Origin: Leptonema illini DSM 21528
GTDB taxonomy: Bacteria > Spirochaetota > Leptospiria > Leptospirales > Leptonemataceae
Reading direction: 5' to 3'
DNA: 64,000 nt
Assembly (NCBI RefSeq): GCF_000243335.1
Contig: NZ_JH597773.1
Location: forward strand, 2,385,728 to 2,449,727
Shown: positions 55,133-64,000 of the stretch, piece by piece
Layout of the letters: each line of letters opens with the position of its first letter
How positions within the stretch are numbered: the first letter of the stretch is position 1
Program-made: the position numbers and the translations under genes
Notes under the pieces: model-generated
Database searches by the model: none
What the model was told of the DNA's origin: nothing
What the model saw: the letters and a program-made list of their open reading frames with translations, nothing else

Positions 55133-55811
55133 GAAACCCTCCGGCTTAGACCGTGCTTTTCTATTTTGATTCTGTCACTATCGACGCATGTTTCGCTGGC
55201 GCAAACCTTCAATCAAAGACGCTCACCGGACCGCGCAGTTCGCGCCGCTTTCAGGGCGTCCGTTACAGGGGCATTTCGAGGAAAACAGGCATCGCGACTG
55301 TGAGCAGAAGAGCATGCGCGGTGATCCAGCGCAAGCGTTTTCCGGGCCGCGGAGGGTACGGCCCCCCGTTGCCACAGAATTCGTCCGACCGGATGCTGGT
55401 TAGCAAGAGAGGGCAGAGGCAGGCAAGATAAAGCCAGGAGACCACGGAAACACAGAGAGAATGAACGACGGAGGGAGGTCAGAAGGCGGGAACTGGGTAA
55501 CAGCAATGCATCATCACTTCTGGTAGCTCACTGCTAAAGAGATTTCGGAAAAATCCTTTTGACCGCGAAAAGCGCGAATTACGCGAACCTTGAATACTGG
55601 GATCACAGGGACATCCGGTGCAGGCAACAGGTGAAGCGTAAAGATTCATTTGCTTCAATCCATGCTCTGGTTTTCTTTCGCGCTTTTCGTGTATTTCGCG
55701 GTTAACAAATTCTTTCTTTTCTTTCTTCCTGCGTGCCTCCGTGATTCACCCTCTTATGCCTTTCCTTGAAGCGAAGATAGAGCAGAAGAAACAACCAGTG
55801 AGACACGGAGG
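55133..55811. other. intergenic region with dispersed repeat copy D
   Basis: A 679-bp gene-free stretch. The first ~290 bp hold nothing I recognise (short open frames on both strands there overlap each other and look spurious). From about 55430 a repeat copy begins. There is no toxin gene downstream of the antitoxin that follows at 55812. Confidence 0.65.
55430..55760. repeat. dispersed intergenic repeat, copy D
   Basis: Has both inverted parts: GACCACGGAAACACAGAGAG (55440) faces CCTGCGTGCCTCCGTGATTC (~55729), and ACCGCGAAAAGCGCGAATTA (55562) faces TTTCGCGCTTTTCGTGTATT followed by TCGCGGTTAAC (55675-55705). The arrangement suggests a miniature inverted-repeat-like element. Related copies lie at 9836, 21835 and 24012. 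Confidence 0.7.
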
Positions 55812-56054
55812 TTAATAATGGCGGGCTTCACTGAGTTTCTGTCGGATTCGCTTGAAGACTTCCTCGGTTGGAATTCCTTCTACCTTACCATCTTCAAATT
55901 CCTTCCACCGACGTCTGGCTTCTGCAAGCCAGGCTTTTTTAACCTCTGGATCCACCTCTTTCATTTCAAGACCGAGCTCGATTGCCAGGATCTCTTTATC
56001 TTCCGGGCTGAGTTCGTTCACAATCTGCCGGGCTTCGTCCAGTGTCCTTGCCAT
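55812..56054 (-). CDS. orphan addiction-module antitoxin
   Basis: An 80-residue charged protein: RTLDEARQIVNELSPEDKEI, LAIELGLEM and a C-terminal RRRWKEFEDGKVEGIPTEEV. This is the layout of the small putative addiction-module proteins usually paired with a RelE/ParE-type toxin. No toxin gene follows on either side. GAGG lies eight bases before the ATG at 56054; a GTG at 56063 with GGAG is the alternative start. Confidence 0.75.
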   Translation of the reverse strand: MARTLDEARQIVNELSPEDKEILAIELGLEMKEVDPEVKKAWLAEARRRWKEFEDGKVEGIPTEEVFKRIRQKLSEARHY

Positions 56055-56369
56055 CTTCGCCACCTCGTCTCCAATAGAATCATTTTTTCAGCATCTTCGT
56101 CCATTCATTTTTCTGAGGCTCTCGCGGCTTCAGCTTCGCCCATACCGGGCATTTAACAGGCAACGCGCTGAAACAGGGTCATGGCTGACGACCTTAACTG
56201 AGATACTGGAACGTTCTCCGTGTTTGACGCACCAGAGAATAAAGGGATTAATCCACCGAAAAGACGCCCACACTACCATCCTCTCTCATGAAACGTTTCA
56301 CCAGTCTGCGGACTTTGCTACTCATCATAAAGCAAAAGAGCCTGCTCATCACAGGCTCTTATCGATCTA

Positions 56370-57071
56370 TCAAGGCATGTTCTGCTTCTGCTGTTCCATC
56401 AGCTCTTTGTTTTTGCGGATCTGCTCGACGACGGTTTCGAAGCTCTTCTGCTTTTCTTTTTCAAAGCGCTCGAAGATGGCGAAGCGCTGTTTTTCGTAGG
56501 CGTCCAGAACGCCCTGCACCAGTTCTTTGCCATCCGATACGACCTTGTTGCCGGCCTCGCAATCGACGCTTCGCGAACCGGTCGCATCGCTGACGTTGAC
56601 GACGCCTTCATCAACAAGCACCGATGATTGTTCGGCATTTGCATCGACGATGAACTCCGTTCCGCGCACGCCGGCGATGGCCGTCGGAGCATGCACCGTC
56701 AGATTCAGGTCTTTGCCCGATTCCTTCGACGCCTTACCAAGAAGGGTGCCGTTATTGAGGCGCAGGGCCAGCGTCGATCCTTTCTCGTCGCGGGCGATAC
56801 CCTCGATGACAAGTGAAGAATTGGCGGCCACCTTTACAAGTACGCCCGACGAGAGCTGCAGGCTGAGCTCGCCGCCCGCTCCCGTTCTGATCTCGTCTTT
56901 CTCCTGGATCAGATCCTTCACCTTTGCCGGCTGCACCTTTCCGTTTCTAACAAGCGAGGCATCGCCTTTCTTGAAGACGACAAGGGCAAGTTTAACTGGA
57001 TCGGCCTGTAGAGGCAGGGCGGCAATCATCGCCGCCGACAGGATAAGCGCCTGCAAGTATTTCATTTTCAT
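56370..57071 (-). CDS. exported FecR-domain protein
   Basis: A 233-residue protein with a signal peptide (MKYLQALILSAAMIAALPLQ, then AD). A FecR-type domain (about 30-180) carries GDASLVRNGKVQPAKVKDLI, IRTGAGGELSLQLSSG, VHAPTAIAGVRGTEFIVDAN. The C-terminal ~45 residues are a charged coiled helix (RFAIFERFEKEKQKSFETVV). Spirochaetal FecR-like proteins are periplasmic. GAGGAG lies six bases before the start ATG at 57071. No cognate FecI sigma factor is nearby. Confidence 0.8.
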   Translation of the reverse strand: MKMKYLQALILSAAMIAALPLQADPVKLALVVFKKGDASLVRNGKVQPAKVKDLIQEKDEIRTGAGGELSLQLSSGVLVKVAANSSLVIEGIARDEKGSTLALRLNNGTLLGKASKESGKDLNLTVHAPTAIAGVRGTEFIVDANAEQSSVLVDEGVVNVSDATGSRSVDCEAGNKVVSDGKELVQGVLDAYEKQRFAIFERFEKEKQKSFETVVEQIRKNKELMEQQKQNMP

Positions 57072-57239
57072 TTTTCTCTCCTCGTATTGGCTGCCTGTGC
57101 AGCGCCTTTCTCTATTCCGGCCATCCACTCGAATGCCGCAATTCCTTAGACAGTAAAAACCGGGCAGAGTTCATTACAGACAATCTGAAAAACCGACATC
57201 CGCGCTGGCTTTTTTGCGAGTGACTTCTGAAGTCCGACA

Positions 57240-59240
57240 TCAGAAGTCTTTTGCCAGCCGCTCATACTCATCGAGACATTCGGCATTGGCAAGGGATTCC
57301 CGATTCGTCACCGGCCTGCTCTCGAAAATATTGCGCACGGCAATCTCCACCTTCTTCATATTCCTCGTATAAGGAATCTCTGTCACCGAAAAAATATGAT
57401 CGGGAACATGACGCGGAGATGCCTTCTCTTTCAGCTCTCGTTTGATCTTCGTACGCAGCTCATCATCAAGCGTATGCGATCCGCGAAGCGTCACAAAGAG
57501 CATCACGCTCACCTCACCTTTCAGCGACGGACCGATCACCAGGCTATCGGCGATCTCGGGGATGCCGTCGACGACGCGATAGAGATCGGCCGTTCCGATT
57601 CTCACCCCTCCCGGATTCAGCGTTGCATCGGATCTTCCCTGGATGCGGAACCCGCCGCTCTCTGTGCGAATGATAAAATCGCCATGCCGCCATACGCCGG
57701 GAAAGGTCTCGAAGTAGGCCGCCTCATAGCGGCTGCCATCTTCATCGTTCCAGAAGAACAGCGGCTGCGAAGGAAAAGGCTTGCGACAGATCAGCTCGCC
57801 TTCTTTTCTCGGTGGCTGCGACAGGCATTCTTCGTTTACGACATCGACATCCATTCCAAGGCCGGCGCACTGGATCTCGCCGCGATGCACGGGCAGAAGC
57901 GGATTGCCGAGCACAAAGCATCCGTTCAGGTCGGTGCCTCCGCTGATCGAGCAGAGCTGCACGTCGGATTTAATGCGCCCATAAACGAAATCAAACTGCT
58001 CGGGAAGAAGCGGCGATCCCGTCGAAAGGATCGAACGCATAGACGTCAGATCCAGCCCCGTTAAGTCAAACTCCGATCGTTCGAGGGCGGCAAGATAACC
58101 GGCGCTTGTTCCAAAAACGTTAACCCGCGCATCGGCGGCCATCTTCCAGAGCACGTTTGCATCGGGCGTAAACGGATGCCCGTCATACAGAACCGGCGTG
58201 GCGCCCACAGCGAGCGAAGAAGCCAGCCAGTTCCACATCATCCATCCGCATGTAGTGAAGTAGAAGATGCGCTCCTCTGCTTTCAGATCGGTATGCAGCA
58301 TCAATTCTTTCAGATGATTGAGAAGAACGCCGGGACCCTGCACCATACACTTCGGAAGCCCCGTGGTTCCCGACGAATACATGATATATACGGGATGCGA
58401 GAACGGCAGACGATGAAAGACAGGAAGATCCTGCTCGGCTAACGTCATGGGAATCGTCGCGGGCGTTGGCGCTTCGCCGGTCGATCCGGCCACTGGCTTA
58501 GCTGCCGGCACAGGCTCTATAAAGTCGCCGAACGGACTTTCAGGGTTATCCAGAGACACGACAATCGTGCGCCTCAGATCGGGCAATCCGGCGACGATCT
58601 GATCGAGCTCGGATCTTTTATCGACGATGCGTCCCCGGTAGAGCACGGCATCCGCTGCGAAAAGCAACGTCGGGCGAATCTGCTGAAAGCGATCGAGCAC
58701 GGCCCGTGCCGCAAAATCCGGAGCGCTGCTTGAAAATACGGCACCGAGAGAAAGGGCGGCGATCATGATGAGCATCGTCTCGGGTATATTCGGCAGATAG
58801 GCGGCGATACGGTCGCCGGGCTGCACACCGGCCGCCTTCATGGCAAGCTGCAGACGCCGCACGGTAACGGCGATCTGTGCCGAGCTGAGCTCGCGACGCA
58901 GGCCATCCTCGCGATAAAAAAGCATGCGAGTGGTATGGCCGCGACCTTCACGACAATCGGCCATGATATGACGCATGAGGTTTTCGGCCATGTTGATACG
59001 CAGAGAAGGAAAGAAGCGCGTATCCTGAAATTTGCGCGCCGGCTGAATGGCAGGCTCGACATCGCCTTCGTAGATCAGCTCGGCGAAGTCAAGGAACTCA
59101 CGCCAGAACTGATCCGTATGATCGACAGACCAGCGATAGAGCGACGGCCAGTCGTTTATCTGCGGGCTGCGTTTGATGTGCTCGATAAAATGATGAAGTT
59201 GCGTTTGCTCTATGTGTTGCGGCTTCCAGAGGATGGTCAT
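57240..59240 (-). CDS. acetoacetyl-CoA synthetase
   Basis: A 666-residue adenylate-forming ligase of the acetoacetate-CoA ligase type. It starts MTILWKPQHIEQTQLHHFIE, with FFPSLRINMAENLM, the P-loop-like YIMYSSGTTGLPKCMVQGPG, SISGGTDLNGCFVLGNPLLP, GFRIQGRSDATLNPGGVRIG (hinge and C-terminal domain) and PYTRNMKKVEIAVRNIFESR with the acylation lysine region. It activates acetoacetate or a similar short keto-acid with ATP and CoA, which fits use of lipids as carbon source. Confidence 0.9.
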   Translation of the reverse strand: MTILWKPQHIEQTQLHHFIEHIKRSPQINDWPSLYRWSVDHTDQFWREFLDFAELIYEGDVEPAIQPARKFQDTRFFPSLRINMAENLMRHIMADCREGRGHTTRMLFYREDGLRRELSSAQIAVTVRRLQLAMKAAGVQPGDRIAAYLPNIPETMLIMIAALSLGAVFSSSAPDFAARAVLDRFQQIRPTLLFAADAVLYRGRIVDKRSELDQIVAGLPDLRRTIVVSLDNPESPFGDFIEPVPAAKPVAGSTGEAPTPATIPMTLAEQDLPVFHRLPFSHPVYIMYSSGTTGLPKCMVQGPGVLLNHLKELMLHTDLKAEERIFYFTTCGWMMWNWLASSLAVGATPVLYDGHPFTPDANVLWKMAADARVNVFGTSAGYLAALERSEFDLTGLDLTSMRSILSTGSPLLPEQFDFVYGRIKSDVQLCSISGGTDLNGCFVLGNPLLPVHRGEIQCAGLGMDVDVVNEECLSQPPRKEGELICRKPFPSQPLFFWNDEDGSRYEAAYFETFPGVWRHGDFIIRTESGGFRIQGRSDATLNPGGVRIGTADLYRVVDGIPEIADSLVIGPSLKGEVSVMLFVTLRGSHTLDDELRTKIKRELKEKASPRHVPDHIFSVTEIPYTRNMKKVEIAVRNIFESRPVTNRESLANAECLDEYERLAKDF

Positions 59241-59347
59241 GAACGTCTCCGGAACTCTGCTTACTTACGCGAGTGGACGACGCAAGCAGTTTTTTGAATA
59301 GGAGTTCAGGAGAGGTGCACCCGTAGCGTGCACCGTCATCAATATGC

Positions 59348-59968
59348 TCAATAGCCTTCGCGGGGCTGATAGGCGTCGGCCTGAACGGTTTCGTTCAGCT
59401 TCTCAATGGCAAACTTATACCGGCTGCTGCGAGCCAGCTCTTCGTCGTTCGATGCCGTCGAAACGGGACCGATAAAATTATAGTGCAGTCGAAACGGAGC
59501 GGTGCGAAAAAGCAGCGTTTCAGGCGTTCCCGTTACGAGATTTCCAGGCTCGATGGCAAAGGGGCGATCGAGAACAAGCACGGGTATCTTGATGTTATAA
59601 CGCTTCACATCTTCCATCACACGGGCGATGAGATGTTCGCGAATCTGACCTGCGTCCGTCGTCTGCACGCCTTCAACGCCGTTCTTTTCGAGATCGGGCT
59701 CCAGCGTAAGATACATGGGTACGCCAAGGCGGCTTGCCTCTTCGTAAAAGCGCTCCAGCGCCGGCAGCTCTTCGATGCATGGCTTGCACGTGGGGCTGTA
59801 AAAGTTCAGCACAACGGCCGGCGCCTGCAAAGACGCAAGCTGCACCTGCTTTCCGTCGGCCGTCCAGCCGCTCAATTGATCCACTCCGAGATTGGATCGC
59901 TGTTTCGGGCTGCACATAGCGAGCGCGAAAAGCGAGACGACAGGAAGGAGGACGGCGATACGTTTCAT
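59348..59968 (-). CDS. thioredoxin-like (TlpA-type) lipoprotein
   Basis: A 206-residue protein with a signal peptide and lipobox (KRIAVLLPVVSLFALAMC). The thioredoxin fold has APAVVLNFYSPTCKPCIEEL with the redox pair C-x-x-C, as in TlpA/ResA proteins, and FALGN-like IPVLVLDRPFAIEPG near the cis-proline region. It probably reduces disulfides of cytochromes or other envelope proteins. The ATG at 59968 is chosen by the signal peptide. Confidence 0.82.
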   Translation of the reverse strand: MKRIAVLLPVVSLFALAMCSPKQRSNLGVDQLSGWTADGKQVQLASLQAPAVVLNFYSPTCKPCIEELPALERFYEEASRLGVPMYLTLEPDLEKNGVEGVQTTDAGQIREHLIARVMEDVKRYNIKIPVLVLDRPFAIEPGNLVTGTPETLLFRTAPFRLHYNFIGPVSTASNDEELARSSRYKFAIEKLNETVQADAYQPREGY

Positions 59969-60024
59969 TGAAGTAATAGAAAAAAGAAACCAGCGCAGGG
60001 GCAAGCTAAAAGCCCCGACGCCCG

Positions 60025-60771
60025 TCAGAGTTTCAATCTCTTGAAAACAAACTCCGGAATGCTGCGGATGATCAGCATGATATAGCGCCACATCCAGAGC
60101 GTGTAAATGACGTCCTTCTTCTTATATAAGGCTCTAAAAATGTCTTTCGCCGTCTGCTCGGGCCTCGCCGTAATCGGAGCAGGCAGAGGCATGCCGGCCG
60201 TCATAGCCGTCCTGACAAAACCTGGTTTCACCGTAAGCACCTGTATGCCGCTTTGAAACAGTCTGTTCCGCAGACCCGACAGATACGCAGTAAAACCGGC
60301 CTTCGCCGATCCATAGAGATAGTTGCTCTGACGTCCGCGATCGCCGGCAACGGAACTGACGCCGACGATGGCCCGTCGACCTTCCTGCTTTAAAAGATAC
60401 GCAGCGGCCTTCTCAAGAATCAGAGCCTGTCCCGTGTAATTCGACTCAATAATACGAAGCGCCTCTTCAGCATCATCCTGACCTCTGGACTGTTCGCCTA
60501 AATACCCGGCAAAGGTGGCCACAAGCGTTACTCCCTTCAGTGAACTGAAACAGGAAGAGCGGCTCTTCTCAGACGTGATGTCAAGCGTGATGCACTCAAC
60601 GGCGACGCCGTAACGTATGCGAAGATTCGCCGCATCGGCCTCGATCTCTTTCGGCCGTCGCACGGCCAGCACAAGGTCGGTCTTCTCACGCGCAAGCAGT
60701 TCGGCGAAGGCACGTGCCATATCTGATCCGGCTCCCATGATCAGGGCTTTTTTGAAAAGTGGTTCTTTCAT
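60025..60771 (-). CDS. DprE2-like short-chain dehydrogenase
   Basis: A 248-residue SDR: KKALIMGAGSDMARAFAELL (NAD site), CITLDITSEK, VGVSSVAGDRGRQSNYLYGS with the catalytic Ser and the Y-x-x-x-K (YGSAK). The late basic, hydrophobic tail (RYIMLIIRSIPEFVFKRL) fits membrane association. It resembles DprE2, which reduces decaprenylphosphoryl-2-keto-ribose to the arabinose form. The DprE1-like gene lies 116 bp upstream on the same strand, completing the epimerase pair. Confidence 0.78.
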   Translation of the reverse strand: MKEPLFKKALIMGAGSDMARAFAELLAREKTDLVLAVRRPKEIEADAANLRIRYGVAVECITLDITSEKSRSSCFSSLKGVTLVATFAGYLGEQSRGQDDAEEALRIIESNYTGQALILEKAAAYLLKQEGRRAIVGVSSVAGDRGRQSNYLYGSAKAGFTAYLSGLRNRLFQSGIQVLTVKPGFVRTAMTAGMPLPAPITARPEQTAKDIFRALYKKKDVIYTLWMWRYIMLIIRSIPEFVFKRLKL

Positions 60772-60887
60772 CGTTCTCTCTATGCTTCAGTCAAATAAAA
60801 AGGATATCTGTTTTCTTTCATCGACTACTCGTATCGGGCACTTCTTTTCGAGGGGGCCTTCTCGCGTCGATGCGCTCTATTCATCGA

Positions 60888-62255
60888 TCAGAGCTTCAGC
60901 CTCTGTGAAAGCAGCGATTGAAAACGCCCTTTCGGATCGACCTTCTTGCGAATCGCCAGAAATTCTTTCGTGGCAGGATACATACGCCGGAGCATCTCGG
61001 CCTTAAGGCGAGCATCTTTCGTGAGGTACACTCTGCCCCCGAAAGACTGCACGATCTCATCCAGACGATCAAGGAACTCCATCATACCGGGTCGGATCGC
61101 AAAATCCATTGCAAGCGAATAGCCGAGCAGCGGAAAGGAAAGCGGAAATTGTGGAGGGGCGCCCTTCTTGCCCGCCTGCGGAACGGCCATCGGATCGCCA
61201 CAGCGCTTGAAGACGACAAGAAACGAACCGAGACGATGCGATGAGATCTCATCAAGAATACGAACCATTCCGTCATAGGCCGTGCGATCGGGTAAGACGA
61301 ACTGATACTGCAAGAATCCGGCCCGGCCGTAGATACGATTCCAGTTATGAATGAAATCAAGCGGATAAAAGAACTTATCGTAGTCGACCAGTCCTTCCTT
61401 CTTTTTCGCAAGATGCGACGAATATACGGCAAGGTTAAACGCCTGAACGGTAAGAGAGTTAAGAACGAACGACGGCAGAACAAACGGAACGGTTAACGGC
61501 AGTTTGTGCGGTAGAGCGAAAGGCTCTTTTTCGTACTTTGTTCCGGCCACGTCTTTCAGAGTGGCATGCTCGCCTGTAAAAAGGATTCCGCGACCGCGCG
61601 AACGTCCGCGGGCAAGGCAATCCATCCAGGAAACCGTATACGTGCTGTGCTCATGCTCGTTGATCAGCGTGAACATCTCGTCGAGATCGCGGGCCTTGTA
61701 GCTCACCTGCCGGATCATCGACGTTTCGATTCTCTTCATATAGAAAGAGACATCGAGAATTAATCCGGTCAGCCCCATGCCGCCAGCCGTCGCACGAAAG
61801 AGATCGGCATTTTTAACCGCCGAGCATTCCTGCACCGATCCGTCGGCCATAAGCAGTCGGATGCGCGTCACGTGACGACAGAACGATCCTGAAACATGAT
61901 GGTTCTTACCGTGCACATCGGAGGCGACGGCTCCGCCCACCGTTACGAATTTCGTGCCCGGCGTGACGGGAAGAAACCATCCGCGCGGCACAAAGGTGTC
62001 GAGTATTTCTTGAAGTGAGACGCCGGCCTCGCAGGTAAGAAGCCCGCTCTTCTCGTCAAAAGACAAGAATCGGTTACGCGGCAGATCATTGAATACGCGA
62101 CCGGATAACGAGGCGTCGCCATACGAGCGACCGAGGCCGCGAGCAATGACGGGCTCTTTGCCGAGCATCGATGAAATCGCCTCGGGTCGGATCGACTCGA
62201 TCTCTTCGGCTTCGATAACCGGGTACATTCCCCAGTTCGCTATCGTCTTTTTCAT
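60888..62255 (-). CDS. DprE1-like FAD-dependent decaprenylphosphoryl-ribose oxidase
   Basis: A 455-residue FAD protein of the DprE1 type. FAD-domain motifs are IARGLGRSYGDASLSG, FLPVTPGTKFVTVGGAVASD and VHGKNHHVSGSFCRHVTRI. C-terminal blocks are GFLQYQFVLPDRTAYDGM, LVVFKRCGDP, GYSLAMDFAIRPGM and GGRVYLTKDARL. In mycobacterial DprE1 the residue at the benzothiazinone-reactive position (Cys387, in N-V-C-V-D-F) is here Ala (S-L-A-M-D-F). It oxidises the 2' position of a polyprenyl-phospho-ribose-like lipid, then the DprE2-like enzyme reduces it. Confidence 0.82.
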   Translation of the reverse strand: MKKTIANWGMYPVIEAEEIESIRPEAISSMLGKEPVIARGLGRSYGDASLSGRVFNDLPRNRFLSFDEKSGLLTCEAGVSLQEILDTFVPRGWFLPVTPGTKFVTVGGAVASDVHGKNHHVSGSFCRHVTRIRLLMADGSVQECSAVKNADLFRATAGGMGLTGLILDVSFYMKRIETSMIRQVSYKARDLDEMFTLINEHEHSTYTVSWMDCLARGRSRGRGILFTGEHATLKDVAGTKYEKEPFALPHKLPLTVPFVLPSFVLNSLTVQAFNLAVYSSHLAKKKEGLVDYDKFFYPLDFIHNWNRIYGRAGFLQYQFVLPDRTAYDGMVRILDEISSHRLGSFLVVFKRCGDPMAVPQAGKKGAPPQFPLSFPLLGYSLAMDFAIRPGMMEFLDRLDEIVQSFGGRVYLTKDARLKAEMLRRMYPATKEFLAIRKKVDPKGRFQSLLSQRLKL

Positions 62256-62595
62256 ACGTTGCGACCATTTCCAAGCGTCGGGGCGCCTTTGCCACCATTT
62301 TCAACGGCATCTGTATGCTGAAAGCGAAACACTTAGCGTCCGGACGCAGGAATGGAATCTCACAGATTTTCCACTGCAAAAAAAGCAGCGCCCCATCAGC
62401 AAGAGGAGTGGAAAGAATGAGCGGTTTCATCATACTGGAAAAATCAGCTTTTCAAGCGACATAATCAAATCGGCTCTTTTCTCCTGAAACGGGAACGCCG
62501 GAACAAATTATGTCTCTTGAAAACGGCCGTTGCCTTTAACTCAGGGCTGAGTTATACATCGACCACATAAAAAGAGAGAACAGGGAAGGACATCC
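62256..62595. other. intergenic region upstream of dnaA
   Basis: A 340-bp spacer between the divergent DprE1-like gene and dnaA. It should contain promoters for both. I see TTTTCCACT (~62369) and TTATACATC (~62552), each one or more mismatches from the DnaA-box consensus, and no cluster of good boxes or AT-rich unwinding region. An origin is not supported on this evidence. A ribosome site (GGGAAGGA) precedes the dnaA ATG at 62596. Confidence 0.5.
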
Positions 62596-63912
62596 ATGTC
62601 AGATACGGCACACTCCGAATGGGATTTATGCAAGCAGACGCTGCGCACACGGATTCCGGAACCATTTTATAACACCTTTATCGAACCGTTACGAGCCTTT
62701 CAAACCGACGAAAGCGTGCTTTCTCTTGTCGTGCCCGAGGCAAGATTGAAAGAGCATATCGAAATGAGGTATGGATCGCTTCTGCGCGAAGCGGTACAGC
62801 AGCATTTTCCCGCGCAGATCTCGCTCGTGCGTTTGCAGAACGCCGATGAGCTGCCGGCTCGCCCCCTTCCCGACGCCGTGCGACGCTCCGTTCTCGAAAA
62901 AGCGACCGCTAAGGTTAACCATGACAGGCCCATCCAGTGGGATGGACGCTTCCTGCCTCATCCGGCGCTTGCCGAAGAGCTTGCCTCGCTTCTTAAGCTG
63001 AAGAAGTTCTATCGCCCCGTGTATATTAGCGGCGGCGCAGGATCAGGAAAAAGCGTTTTTGCACGCAAGTGGGTTGAACATTTCGAGGGTCGGGCTGCCT
63101 ATCTTTCGCTTCCGGAGTTTCTGGAAAGCTTCGTCTCGTCCATCCGCTCGCAGAAAACGCTTGAATGGAAGAGCGAACTGCGCAGCAACAGCCTGCTCAT
63201 CATCGACGATCTACAGCTTCTGAAAACCACGGCAGCACGCTGTCAGGAAGAGCTGCGCAACCTCATCGACGACTTCGAGCGCGACGAAAAGCTGATCGTA
63301 TTTCTTGCCGATAGAGATCCATCGGCGCTCACAGTGAGCCGCGAGCTGAAATCGCGTCTCATGCCCGCACGCCATATTCATCTGATCTTTCCCGATAAAG
63401 AGACGCGCAAGCAGATCGTGCGCTCCGTTCTTGAAGAAGACGGCTTCACGCTCAAAGAGGACGTCATCGATCATCTTGCGACGAAGATTCCGACCGACAT
63501 GCGTCTGCTCAGGGCGGCCGTGCATCGCCTGAGTTTTCAGAGCACCGATCCGCGGGCGATGGCGGCCGAAGAGGTCGATCGCATCTGCGAGCCGCTTTAC
63601 CGTCATGAACCCGGCGTTCGCCCCGAGATCATTCTTTCCATCGTCGCCGAGTTCTTTCACGTAAGCCCCGACGATATTCGCAGCTCGGCCAAAGACAAAA
63701 AGGTTTCTCTGGCACGACACACCGTCTCGTTTCTCTGTTCGACGATGCTGAATATGACGCTGAGCGAGATCGCACGCATCACAAACCGAAAGGATCATAC
63801 CGGCGTGCTCTATGCGATCAACCGCCTTGAGAAACTGCTTCGCGAAGATCTCTTCCTGACAAGACAGCTTGAAGAGATCAAGGATCGCATCCTTTCAGAG
63901 AGCCGGCGCTGA
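62596..63912 (+). CDS. dnaA: chromosomal replication initiator DnaA
   Basis: A 438-residue DnaA. Domain I: WDLCKQTLRTRIPEPFYNTF. Domain III: Walker A VYISGGAGSGKSVFARKWV, Walker B LLIIDDLQLLKTTAARCQEE, sensor and Arg region RELKSRLMPARHIHL. Domain IV has the signature LARHTVSFLCSTMLNM, then LSEIARITNRKDHTGVLYAI for DnaA-box binding. The linker domain II is short (about 25 residues). Lies 88 bp from the right edge; dnaN, often next, is outside the window. Confidence 0.95.
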   Translation: MSDTAHSEWDLCKQTLRTRIPEPFYNTFIEPLRAFQTDESVLSLVVPEARLKEHIEMRYGSLLREAVQQHFPAQISLVRLQNADELPARPLPDAVRRSVLEKATAKVNHDRPIQWDGRFLPHPALAEELASLLKLKKFYRPVYISGGAGSGKSVFARKWVEHFEGRAAYLSLPEFLESFVSSIRSQKTLEWKSELRSNSLLIIDDLQLLKTTAARCQEELRNLIDDFERDEKLIVFLADRDPSALTVSRELKSRLMPARHIHLIFPDKETRKQIVRSVLEEDGFTLKEDVIDHLATKIPTDMRLLRAAVHRLSFQSTDPRAMAAEEVDRICEPLYRHEPGVRPEIILSIVAEFFHVSPDDIRSSAKDKKVSLARHTVSFLCSTMLNMTLSEIARITNRKDHTGVLYAINRLEKLLREDLFLTRQLEEIKDRILSESRR

Positions 63913-64000
63913 ACCCGACCTGAAACGCGTTCAGCGACACCGGAAGTGTTGCCCGCCTCTTTCAGGCCGCCTGCTTTTTAGCCCGCCTCGCATATTGAAA

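Noticed and set aside
55188-55506. Two overlapping short open frames (55188-55403 plus, 55213-55506 minus) in the gap before the antitoxin
   Set aside because: They lie on opposite strands of the same bases, lack ribosome sites and have low-complexity composition.
62256-62595. Replication origin beside dnaA
   Set aside because: Only one or two poor DnaA-box-like words and no clear AT-rich unwinding element. The gene's presence alone does not place the origin here.

Overview
The window reads as chromosomal DNA of a spirochaete from the Leptospirales, most like the free-living Leptonema/Turneriella side of that order. The reasons are a moderately high GC content, a complete fliO-fliP-fliQ-fliR-flhB-flhA export-apparatus operon followed by a LytR_C-type lipoprotein, many lipoproteins with relaxed spirochaetal lipoboxes, and Leptospira-like housekeeping genes. 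The genus is an inference; no rRNA gene is present to confirm it.

Layout. 1-5.7 kb: a FadR-type regulator with a palindromic operator upstream, translationally coupled to an FAD-dependent oxidase cut by the window edge; a beta-propeller exported protein whose signal peptide is out of frame at a CA repeat; and a leftward operon of a YdcZ-type transporter, a Gfo/Idh/MocA-SCP2 fusion and a GPH sugar symporter. 6-11.5 kb: a eukaryote-like (GT3) glycogen synthase, a lipoprotein, rsmI, a FlgM-like protein and glyA. 11.5-17.9 kb: an AT-richer accessory island, starting at a decayed Rpn-type nuclease remnant and holding four tightly packed genes: a Vsr endonuclease, a 968-residue protein with two GHKL ATPase domains and a histidine-kinase-like HEY motif, a receiver-domain protein and a C5-cytosine methyltransferase. 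It looks like a restriction/defence system wired to a phosphorelay and is the strongest candidate for an uncharacterised system.

18-25 kb: mrp, a CmoA-like methyltransferase with two membrane proteins, an RsfS with a histone-H1-like tail, and a 1.94-kb group II intron sitting inside a dispersed intergenic repeat. 24.3-31.8 kb: the flagellar export operon. 31.9-39.7 kb: an accessory stretch of small co-directional modules (VapBC, SH3-like exported proteins, lipoproteins, an atypical tRNA-Ile(TAT), a frameshifted TPR gene, a membrane protein split by a 19-bp duplication), with a 34-bp tandem repeat and shared promoter-like segments between modules.

40-64 kb: core metabolism. RpiB, UspA, gap-pgk, the NrfHA ammonia-forming nitrite reductase, a PduO cobalamin adenosyltransferase, tmk, rarA, a proA-nadD-macrodomain overlapping operon, an MFS transporter, an orphan addiction-module antitoxin, a FecR-domain protein, acetoacetyl-CoA synthetase, a thioredoxin-like lipoprotein, a DprE1/DprE2-like pair (decaprenyl-phosphoryl-arabinose type chemistry) and dnaA close to the right edge.

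Gene calls rest on motif recognition by eye; no database search was run. Start codons were chosen by ribosome-binding site, overlap with neighbours and family alignment from memory.
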